11,942 bases of DNA. Origin: JAPWJZ01 sp038247245 (GTDB lineage Bacteria; Pseudomonadota; Alphaproteobacteria; Micavibrionales; UBA2020). Numbering within the stretch: position 1 is the stretch's first letter; each line of letters opens with the position of its first letter. The stretch spans positions 1 through 11,942 of the forward strand of contig JBBRVE010000089.1 in NCBI GenBank assembly GCA_038247245.1. Direction: 5' to 3'. Below are positions 6,125 to 11,942 of the stretch, in pieces. Under the pieces are notes generated by a model. The model had not been told where the DNA came from and searched no databases. It worked only from the letters and a program-made list of their open reading frames with translations. A program made the translations under genes and the position numbers.

Positions 6125-6880
6125 ATGGCTTCAGATATCGCGGAAAAGTTGCTACAGGTCGGCAAGCTGAAGCCAATTTCCGCACCTGAAATTCCTCCCG
6201 GCAGAGTAGTTTCTTTAACCGAAGATGATGATATAGAAGATGAAATCAACGCTAGCATTGCTCAAGATGTTGGCGCTGCGTACTTTATTACATATATAAA
6301 ATCAAACAACGCATCCAGCAAAAGACGTATTAGCGTTAAGAAAGTCAGCAAAAATGCTAAGGGCAATATCATGCTCAATTGCTACTGTCATGAGCGCAAG
6401 GCTTTCCGTTCCTTTAGAGCTGACCGCATTCAGGAAGCGATAGATTTGGCGACTGGCGAAGTGATTGTCGATTTCTTACAAGCTTTAAATAATGCGACAG
6501 GCAGCCACATAGCAACGGATCGAGAAGCACCTTCCGTTACAGCATTGGCACTCTCAAAATGTAAACATGCCCTCAATATTCTTGTTTTTCTGGGGAGATG
6601 CGATGATCGATTGCACCCTTTTGAAATTGATATTATTGCCCAGTATTTAATGAATCAATTCTTTGACGCGAATTTAATCGAACAAGAAATTTACGACCAT
6701 CTCAATCGACTTTATCCGGACCATGAGACATACATTTCATCAATTGAACATGTCCATAAACATGAAAACTTACCTCGGCTTATGCGTTTTGCCTGCCAAA
6801 TGATACAGGCTGACGAAATTATCACTGATGAAGAACACAAATTTGTTGAAGAAATGCAGCAATATATTGGCAATCAATGA
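6125..6880 (+). CDS. WYL-like/TerB-like two-domain protein
   Basis: A 251-residue cytoplasmic protein. Residues about 52-115 resemble a compact WYL domain: ITYIKS, a basic strand KRRISVKKV, then CYCHERKAFRSFRADRIQEA and ATGEVI. WYL domains bind nucleic acid or ligands and often occur in regulators and phage-defence loci. Residues about 143-250 are helical and resemble TerB, with FLGRCDDRLHPFEIDII and a second acidic block (QADEIITDEEHKFVEE), the kind of paired acidic motif that binds metal in TerB. An acidic linker EDDDIEDE lies near 33-40. The domain calls are by eye. GAGGA of its ribosome site overlaps the kdsA stop, and its own stop overlaps the next start (ATGA), so it is coupled to both neighbours. 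From about 6205 the DNA becomes A+T-rich (22 G+C in 6241-6300), unlike kdsA, which suggests horizontal acquisition. Confidence 0.7.
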   Translation: MASDIAEKLLQVGKLKPISAPEIPPGRVVSLTEDDDIEDEINASIAQDVGAAYFITYIKSNNASSKRRISVKKVSKNAKGNIMLNCYCHERKAFRSFRADRIQEAIDLATGEVIVDFLQALNNATGSHIATDREAPSVTALALSKCKHALNILVFLGRCDDRLHPFEIDIIAQYLMNQFFDANLIEQEIYDHLNRLYPDHETYISSIEHVHKHENLPRLMRFACQMIQADEIITDEEHKFVEEMQQYIGNQ

Positions 6881-7315
6881 AAATTTTAGCATTAGATTTC
6901 GAAACAGCCTGGTACAAATCCCATAGTGCGATAGCATTGGGAATTTCAATTATCGAAGATAGAAAAGTTAAAGAAACCAAATCATGGTTATTTCGTCCGC
7001 CCGGTAAAAGAATATATATCAGGCCGGATTTTACCGACATTCACGGAATTACAGCCGAACATCTAGTTGATAAGCCGAATTTTCTGGGAGTATGGCCAGA
7101 GATAGCGCAATACATTGAAGGGGCAAATATACTTCTTGCCCACAACGCTTCTTTTGATCGTGGCGTATTAAATGCAACAGCAGAACACTATGGTATTAAT
7201 TTACCCAACTTTGATTGGGTATGCACAGTACGTATCGCACGTTCGGTTTGGCCTGACCTTGAAAACCACAAGCTGAATACCGTTTCAAAATACCTGAATA
7301 TTGAATTGAACCATC
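6205..7315. other. A+T-rich island with abrupt edges inside two genes
   Basis: Hand counts of G+C in 60-base blocks: 5761-5820 36; 6121-6180 30; 6181-6240 26; 6241-6300 22; 6961-7020 20; 7261-7320 22; 7321-7380 38. The low-G+C core begins in the first third of the WYL/TerB gene and ends sharply inside the exonuclease gene. This is atypical composition consistent with acquired DNA; no integrase, transposase or terminal repeat was seen. Confidence 0.6.
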
Positions 7316-7392
7316 ACGACGCGGCATCGGATGCCCATGCCTGCGCGAACATATACCTCCGCGCCTGCGAAGCGGATATCAAGGCAGCTTGA
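6877..7392 (+). CDS. DEDDh 3'-5' exonuclease, DnaQ-like
   Basis: A 171-residue stand-alone exonuclease of the DnaQ/RNase T superfamily, which removes nucleotides from 3' ends of DNA or RNA with two metal ions. Exo I is LALDFET (Asp7, Glu9), Exo II is AHNASFD (Asp94), and Exo III is HDAASD (His147, Asp152), the HxxxxD form that defines DEDDh. HGIT (56-59) is the usual helper motif, as in the DnaQ epsilon subunit and PolC. There is no polymerase, helicase or BRCT part. The start ATG at 6877 overlaps the stop of the WYL/TerB gene (ATGA), so the two proteins are very likely made together. Most of the gene is A+T-rich, but its last 24 codons are G+C-rich (38 of 60 in 7321-7380). Its closing AAGGCAGCTTGA nearly repeats the end of kdsA. 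Substrate (DNA or RNA) undetermined. Confidence 0.88.
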   Translation: MKILALDFETAWYKSHSAIALGISIIEDRKVKETKSWLFRPPGKRIYIRPDFTDIHGITAEHLVDKPNFLGVWPEIAQYIEGANILLAHNASFDRGVLNATAEHYGINLPNFDWVCTVRIARSVWPDLENHKLNTVSKYLNIELNHHDAASDAHACANIYLRACEADIKAA

Positions 7393-7401
7393 ACATAAAA
7401 A

Positions 7402-8016
7402 TTATCTACGGGGACGCTCCGGCTGGTCAGCCGTCGGGTTAACCAGAAGGTGCATGCTCACGGAATCGCTTTTCTTCAGCGGCCGGCCACGTGCGCTCAA
7501 TTGGATATATGATGCCGTGTTTTCACTGGTACGCATGAACACCCCTGAATAAGTGACTTCCTGCGGGGTGCCGCGTCCTGTGGTGTACTGAATGAATAAC
7601 GCGGGATCCGTGTTCCCGTTGATAAGGTAATTTTGATCGGCGGAAACGACGTTGCCGGAGCGAATAAATTGCGTGCGCAGCAATTCAATCAGGTTCTTCT
7701 GCGCGGCCTGATCCGCCCGCTTGTCGCCGCTCAGGGCATAAGTGGTCACGCTGATCATGCGCGTCCATTCTTTCGGATTTTCTAGATCGGCCGGCATGAA
7801 CTGCATGGTCACAATCTGCCCGCCGGATTTATTGACCAGATTGCCCCAGATAAAGTTGCCGCAGCCGAACTCGTCGGCATATTTCTGAACCATCTCGACG
7901 TTTTTCTCGAGCAGCTTTTTGGAGCCGACATCCTGAAGCGGCGTTTCATAGGCAGATGCGCCGCCACCCACCAGAACAAGCGCGAAAAGACAAAGCGAAA
8001 AGGCGAGGTTTTTCAT
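7402..8016 (-). CDS. Exported protein of unknown function
   Basis: A 204-residue protein with a clear Sec signal peptide: MKNLAFSLCLFALVLVGGGASA, probably cut before YETP. The mature part, about 182 residues, includes FGCGNFIWGNLVNKSGG, an IQYTTGRGTPQEVTYSG segment and a basic end (ERPRR). I recognise no family. The ATG at 8016 is chosen because it begins the signal peptide and has GGGAG eight bases before it; the frame is open much further upstream, but only as the antisense of eno. It is convergent with the exonuclease, only nine bases apart and with no obvious terminator, and divergent from eno. A perfect TATAAT and a dyad lie just upstream. Confidence 0.75.
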   Translation of the reverse strand: MKNLAFSLCLFALVLVGGGASAYETPLQDVGSKKLLEKNVEMVQKYADEFGCGNFIWGNLVNKSGGQIVTMQFMPADLENPKEWTRMISVTTYALSGDKRADQAAQKNLIELLRTQFIRSGNVVSADQNYLINGNTDPALFIQYTTGRGTPQEVTYSGVFMRTSENTASYIQLSARGRPLKKSDSVSMHLLVNPTADQPERPRR

Positions 8017-8043
8017 GGCAGGAGCTCCCAAAAATACCCTCTT

Positions 8044-8068
8044 ATTATAGCGTTTTTCCCTTAACGCT
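8044..8068 (-). promoter_or_regulatory. Promoter element with dyad for the 204-residue exported protein
   Basis: Minus-strand TATAAT (8049-8044) is a perfect -10, 28 bases before the start codon. No good -35 is seen at 16-18 bases. The spacer is filled by a perfect inverted repeat, AGCGTT (8049-8054) and AACGCT (8063-8068) with an 8-base loop, touching the -10. A weak -35 plus a dyad suggests control by an unidentified regulator. Confidence 0.4.
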
Positions 8069-8082
8069 CCATGAACAATAAT

Positions 8083-8111
8083 TTGCAAGCAACACAGCTT
8101 GGGGCTATTCT
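8083..8111 (+). promoter_or_regulatory. Probable eno promoter
   Basis: TTGCAA (8083-8088) and TATTCT (8106-8111) are separated by exactly 17 bases, each four of six to consensus. Transcription would start near 8118, leaving a leader of about 40 bases with the ribosome site GAGGAG (8145-8150). Confidence 0.38.
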
Positions 8112-8158
8112 CAAGGCAGTTTTGACGCTGTTTTGTACCTTTTTGAGGAGTGTGCCCC

Positions 8159-9487
8159 ATGACCGCCATCGTTGATATTGCCGCCCGCGAGATTCTGGAT
8201 AGCCGCGGCAACCCGACCGTCGAAGTCGACGTCATCCTCGATAGCGGCGTTATGGGTCGTGCAGCAGTCCCCTCGGGCGCCTCTACCGGTGCCCATGAAG
8301 CGGTGGAAAAGCGCGATGGTGATAAAAAGCGTTTCCATGGCAAGGGCGTCTTGAAAGCCGTCGAAGCCGCGAATACGGAAATTTTTGAAACCATTGCCGG
8401 CCTGGACGCACAGGAACAGAACCTCATCGACCAGATGATGATCGACCTCGACGGCACCCCCAACAAGGCACGCCTCGGCGCTAACGCGATCCTGGGGGTC
8501 TCGATGGCGGTTGCCAAGGCAGCGGCGATTGAGCTCGACATGCCCCTCTACCGTTATGTCGGCGGCACTTTTGCCCATCAGCTTCCCCTGCCCATGATGA
8601 ACATAATCAACGGCGGCGCGCATGCGGATAACTCGATCGACTTTCAGGAATTCATGATCCTGCCGGTATCGGCTGATACTTGCGCCGATGCCATTCGAGT
8701 GGGTTCCGAGATTTTTCATACCCTTAAGAAACTTCTCTCAGAAGGTAGTTTCAATACAGCCGTCGGCGATGAAGGCGGCTTCGCGCCTAACTTTAAGAGC
8801 GCCGACCAAGGCCTTGAATATATTATGAAGGCTATTACATCTGCAGGCTACAAGCCGGGCGTCGATGTCGCCCTCGGTCTTGATGTCGCCGCAACAGAGT
8901 TCTTTAAGAAAGGCAAATACCACCTTGAAGGAGAAGGAAAATTCTTTTCGTCCGAACAAATGATCACCTTCTACGAAAAGCTGGTTTCCAAATTCCCCAT
9001 CGTGTCGATTGAAGACGGCATGGCGGAAGACGATTGGGCAGGCTGGATCGAACTGACCTCCCGCCTTGGCAACAAAGTGCAGTTGGTCGGCGACGATCTG
9101 TTCGTCACCAACACCACGCGCCTGAAACAAGGCATCGAAAAGAAAGCGGCGAACGCTATTCTGATTAAGGTAAACCAGATCGGCACACTCACCGAAACCC
9201 TGGATGCTGTGCAGACAGCGCAGAAGGCGGGCTTCGGCGTCGTGTTCTCCCATCGCTCGGGCGAAACCGAAGATAGCACCATTGCTGACCTTGCTGTTGC
9301 CACGAATGCGGGCCAGATCAAGACGGGCTCTCTCTCCCGCTCCGACCGTGTCGCGAAATACAACCAGCTGATCCGTATCGAAGAGCAGCTCGGCCCTTCC
9401 GCAAGATATGCAGGCGGCAACGCGATCAAGCATCTGGCCGCCAAGCCAGTGCTACGCGCGGTTGATGGCAAGAAAAAGCGGGCGTAA
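8159..9487 (+). CDS. eno: Enolase (2-phosphoglycerate hydratase)
   Basis: Converts 2-phosphoglycerate to phosphoenolpyruvate in glycolysis; phosphoenolpyruvate is also the KdsA substrate. It has 442 residues, slightly longer than the usual 425-432, with extra basic C-terminal residues (VDGKKKRA). Conserved parts include SRGNPTVEVDV, PSGASTGAHEA, His155 in GGAHADN, Glu164, Glu205 in GDEGGFAP, the magnesium ligands Asp242, Glu285 (SIEDG) and Asp312 (GDDLF), catalytic Lys337 (LIKVNQ), the SHRSGETED loop and Lys388 in QIKTGS. The ATG at 8159 is chosen because GAGGAG ends eight bases before it; an in-frame GTG at 8150 overlaps that site. The following gene starts on the base after the stop. Confidence 0.98.
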   Translation: MTAIVDIAAREILDSRGNPTVEVDVILDSGVMGRAAVPSGASTGAHEAVEKRDGDKKRFHGKGVLKAVEAANTEIFETIAGLDAQEQNLIDQMMIDLDGTPNKARLGANAILGVSMAVAKAAAIELDMPLYRYVGGTFAHQLPLPMMNIINGGAHADNSIDFQEFMILPVSADTCADAIRVGSEIFHTLKKLLSEGSFNTAVGDEGGFAPNFKSADQGLEYIMKAITSAGYKPGVDVALGLDVAATEFFKKGKYHLEGEGKFFSSEQMITFYEKLVSKFPIVSIEDGMAEDDWAGWIELTSRLGNKVQLVGDDLFVTNTTRLKQGIEKKAANAILIKVNQIGTLTETLDAVQTAQKAGFGVVFSHRSGETEDSTIADLAVATNAGQIKTGSLSRSDRVAKYNQLIRIEEQLGPSARYAGGNAIKHLAAKPVLRAVDGKKKRA

Positions 9488-10303
9488 ATGAAAAAGCGCC
9501 TTATCGCTTGCCTGTTCGGTGTCATGCTGGCTGTATCACTCACGGGCGCATATGCCGATGACTATGAAAAGAGCGTAAAGGCTCATCCGTTCTATCAGGG
9601 CATTCTCGATGTATCGAAGACACTGTCGGGAAAACCTCTGCTCGACTACCTGAACGCGCGCATGCAGGAAGACGCAACGCGCGTACCCATCGTTTCGCTC
9701 TGGCTGCGCGATAACTCGATCAACGAAGACGATGGACGCCGCCTGCAATCGCTTTACTTCCTCGCCTACAGCGAAACGCTGGCAGCCATGGCCGATGGAG
9801 AGCGCGAGACGGGCAACCCGAGTGCCTACCGCGACTTGCTCGAAACGGCCATGCTGAACATGCATATCTTCGAACTGATGGCCAGCATCGACGCCGCACG
9901 CTGCCAGGACCAGACCGCAAGGGACGCGATCAAGAGCATGATGGCGCAGCGTTACGAGTTATTCCGCTCCGCCTACCGCACATTCCCGCGTCAGATTTTC
10001 GACAGCATTGAAAAAACCGCACTGCAGCACGAGGAAAAATTTCTCGCCCGTTCGCCCAACGCCGACATCTGCCAGATGGGTAAATCTTATATCATCGACC
10101 TGTCAAAGGTACCGGGCGTGGAACGTAAAACTATCGACGACCCACTTCAGGCAGGCCGCCGCAAGCTGGTGCTGGTGCCACCCGCAGGATATGTATACGT
10201 ACCCGGTTTTATTTCCGACAAACAATGGCTGGCCCTGCGCAAACAAGTCATTGCGGACGTGACGGGCGGCTGGGCCAAGCGTTATCACGGCGCCATCGAA
10301 TAA
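9488..10303 (+). CDS. Exported protein of unknown function, downstream of eno
   Basis: A 271-residue protein with a signal peptide (MKKRLIACLFGVMLAVSLTG, probable cleavage at AYA before DDYEK). The mature part is mostly predicted helical, with regular hydrophobic spacing (SLYFLAYSETLAAMADGE, LETAMLNMHIFELMASID). It has two Cys, in DAARCQDQ and ADICQMGK, that could form a periplasmic disulfide. No family recognised. The ATG directly abuts the eno stop (TAAATG) and has no good ribosome site of its own, so translation probably depends on ribosomes finishing eno. It is convergent with the acetyltransferase-partner gene, seven bases apart. Confidence 0.75.
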   Translation: MKKRLIACLFGVMLAVSLTGAYADDYEKSVKAHPFYQGILDVSKTLSGKPLLDYLNARMQEDATRVPIVSLWLRDNSINEDDGRRLQSLYFLAYSETLAAMADGERETGNPSAYRDLLETAMLNMHIFELMASIDAARCQDQTARDAIKSMMAQRYELFRSAYRTFPRQIFDSIEKTALQHEEKFLARSPNADICQMGKSYIIDLSKVPGVERKTIDDPLQAGRRKLVLVPPAGYVYVPGFISDKQWLALRKQVIADVTGGWAKRYHGAIE

Positions 10304-10310
10304 CAGTGCC

Positions 10311-11421
10311 CTACTCCACCAGTTTCCTGCCGAAATCATTGTAGGCCTTATCTACATCGCGACCAAGCACGCGGCGCAGAACAATATCGCCGGTTTCTTC
10401 CTTGTAGTGGTTTGAATCCCAGAACCAACGCATGCGCGCGGTTTTATTATTCTCGGCTGGCAGCACTTCGGTAGTGATGCTGTTACGATAGGCGAAGTCC
10501 CATAGCGGATAGGCATTCGCGTTATATTTGACGGCATTGGCACGGACTATCTCGCTTAGTCGCTGTTTCCATTTTTCGACAACCTCGGACTTGCCCTCGT
10601 TCTCGATCTTGCGCAGATAGGTTTCGTGCACAGGCGAAATCAGAAGAACAACGTTGATGCCATTACGGCGGCTAAAATCAAGCATCGCCTCGAAATGGCG
10701 GAATGTGTCATCTCCGGGATTTTTCGAATATTTAAAAATCGAAACCGTCGACGGAAATTTCGTTTTCATTGCCGGGATTGAGAAATTGCTTGGCCGCGCC
10801 ATGCTGAGCTATGTCATAGGCCATGTCGTTACTTACTTTATACCCGTTTGACAACGCATACGCGTAGCGGTCTGTTTTTTTGATATAGCGCATGTGCTTG
10901 AAAGACGCGATTAGCGTATCGAGCGCGAGGAGTGTGCCATAGGTGTCAAAAAATGCGCGCGTCTCGTCAAGAGAGGCAACATCATAGCGCGCAGCGTCAA
11001 ACTGTTTGTTCTCGAGCTTGCGTGCATTAAAGGCGAAAAAATCGAGCGTGATAATTGCCGTTTTCAACGGGTTGACAGCCTGCGCGAATTCGAGCGCATG
11101 GCGCTGTTCATTGATAGAGGCCGAGGGCATCGCGAAGTTATAAATGCGCGCCTCTCCAAATGCGGCGAATTTCGGGTTTAACCCGCTATCGGCACGCGAT
11201 GTGCCCGTGATAATCACATCGGGTTTCAGGCGTTTGACATCTTCGGTTTTGTACAGCCGGGTAAAGCCGGTGGCCGCCGGATGCAGGTCGTTGAAGCCTG
11301 CAATCACGGGAGTATTATAAATCCCCAACGGATTAACAATATAGTTGAAAGCACCCACCGTGCCTGTTACCGCCAGCACGATGCCGAAAACCAGTTGTGT
11401 GTATGTTTTGCGTTTGATCAT
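10311..11421 (-). pseudogene. AlgJ/AlgX-like SGNH O-acetyltransferase partner, interrupted by a frameshift
   Basis: Two overlapping minus-strand frames together make one protein of about 369 residues. The first part (11421-10735) has a signal anchor (about residues 9-28), NPLGIY, and the SGNH block I motif IITGTSR with the likely nucleophile Ser75. The second part (10733-10311) has LLISPVH and the C-terminal WDSNHYK (DxxH) that completes the catalytic set. The frames join if one T of the T5 run at 10738-10734 is skipped: GFDF then continues as KYSKNPG. Such proteins transfer acetyl groups from an AlgI-type membrane partner to polysaccharides in the periplasm. The start ATG at 11421 is one base after the partner's stop; an upstream in-frame ATG (11448) overlaps the partner and lacks a ribosome site. 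It may be a true pseudogene, a sequencing error, or recoded. Confidence 0.65.
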
Positions 11422-11422
11422 G

Positions 11423-11942
11423 TCAGAACTGGAAATAAATAAAGGCATTCACGCGGGTCAGCAATAGCATCGAAAGTGCCGCCATCAAAGCAACAGTCAC
11501 TGCCCAGCCGATAGATGGCTTCCACAGCAGTCTGGGTTTCGACTCAGCCGGTGTAACGGCAGTCACATCAAGAGCCAAAGCGCCCTTCATGAATTGGTGC
11601 AGTGACGGCGCGAAAAAGACTGTCGCCAGTGCAGCCCAAAGGATAAACCATTTTTCGTTGATGCGCAGCAACCGGCTGATACCGACATCCTGTACCGGAA
11701 TACCTGCCGCGCGCACAGCACTCGCAAGCCAGCCCTGCGTATCCTGCAACGCGATGCCGTATTTACCTGTCATGCAGGCTAGAATATGAAGCGCTGTTGC
11801 CGCTGAGTCGGCGCGGAAGAACACCCATGCCACCATAACTGATAAAAACGTGAGGCTTATCGCAAGCGGTTTCGGCAACCGGAACGGAGAAATGCTGCGC
11901 CACAGATGATTGATGCATAGAAAAACACCATGCAGTGCGCCC
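11423..11942 (-). CDS. AlgI-type membrane-bound O-acyltransferase (MBOAT), C-terminal part
   Basis: The 3' portion of a gene that enters from the right edge; about 173 residues are visible. The first visible residues are GALHGVFLCINHLWRSI, containing the conserved HG of the MBOAT active site. VAWVFFRADSAATALHIL follows, typical of AlgI/DltB-like proteins, then further membrane segments and the characteristic final FIYFQF. The family moves acetyl groups from a cytoplasmic donor across the inner membrane to a periplasmic SGNH partner. Translation continues without a break to the window end, so an apparent TTG start at 11878 is not real. The stop TGA is followed after one base by the ATG of the partner gene, an operon arrangement expected for AlgI/AlgJ pairs. 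Which polysaccharide is modified cannot be told. Confidence 0.9.
   Translation of the reverse strand, partial: GALHGVFLCINHLWRSISPFRLPKPLAISLTFLSVMVAWVFFRADSAATALHILACMTGKYGIALQDTQGWLASAVRAAGIPVQDVGISRLLRINEKWFILWAALATVFFAPSLHQFMKGALALDVTAVTPAESKPRLLWKPSIGWAVTVALMAALSMLLLTRVNAFIYFQF

Noticed and set aside
7420..7433. CGGCTG-GT-CAGCCG hairpin as terminator between convergent genes
   Set aside because: It lies within the coding end of the 204-residue protein gene, and the only T-run on the minus strand is separated from it by about 17 bases.
8017..8541. N-terminal extension of the 204-residue exported protein
   Set aside because: It would bury the signal peptide at 8016 and run antisense through the eno start and promoter.
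8738..9433. Minus-strand open frame of 231 codons opposite eno
   Set aside because: Antisense shadow of enolase; no start signals or motifs.
11423..11878. A complete 151-residue membrane protein starting at TTG 11878
   Set aside because: The same frame continues to the window end and encodes the conserved MBOAT HG motif, so this is the tail of a longer gene.
1..11942. CRISPR array, tRNA, rRNA, transposase or integrase
   Set aside because: No spaced repeats, tRNA-like cloverleaf with TTCGA arm, rRNA core sequence or recombinase motifs were seen on reading both strands.

Overview
The window looks like a chromosomal segment of a Gram-negative alphaproteobacterium. Most of it is G+C-rich: a 60-base sample inside kdsA, 5761-5820, has 36 G+C. 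It carries kdsA (Kdo synthesis, hence lipopolysaccharide), ftsB and eno close together, a neighbourhood typical of Alphaproteobacteria, although here ftsB is divergent from kdsA and eno is separated from it by three other genes. A Rhodospirillales or Micavibrio-like host is an inference from gene content only. No tRNA, rRNA, CRISPR array or recognisable insertion sequence was seen.

Layout. 1-249: non-coding, with an inverted repeat and a Fur-box-like site. 250-1203 (+): aldo/keto reductase. 1240-2115 (-): exported protein of unknown function. 2318-4391 (+): an OmpR-type response regulator and its sensor histidine kinase, overlapping by 20 bases. 4453-4797 (+): single-domain rhodanese. 4794-5108 (-): FtsB-like division protein. 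5258-6115 (+): kdsA. 6125-7392 (+): a WYL-like/TerB-like protein and a DEDDh exonuclease, tightly coupled and on DNA much richer in A+T than the flanks. 7402-8016 (-): exported protein of unknown function. 8159-9487 (+): enolase, followed with no gap by an exported protein of unknown function (9488-10303). 10311-11942 (-): an AlgI-type membrane O-acyltransferase (cut by the window edge) and its AlgJ/AlgX-like SGNH partner, which is interrupted by a single-base frameshift.

How parts may work together. The two-component system and the rhodanese may form a small regulon: the hexamer GTAAGC/G occurs as a direct repeat with an 11-base period (the spacing used by OmpR/PhoB-family regulators) upstream of both the regulator gene and the rhodanese gene. 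The AlgI-like and AlgJ-like pair should O-acetylate an envelope or extracellular polysaccharide if the frameshift is bypassed or is a sequencing error. KdsA and FtsB serve envelope synthesis and septation.

The least ordinary part is 6125-7392. It is a two-gene WYL/TerB plus exonuclease cassette whose A+T-rich core begins and ends abruptly inside the genes, and whose last 12 bases nearly copy the last 12 bases of kdsA. It is the best candidate here for a horizontally acquired, poorly described system, but its function is unknown.
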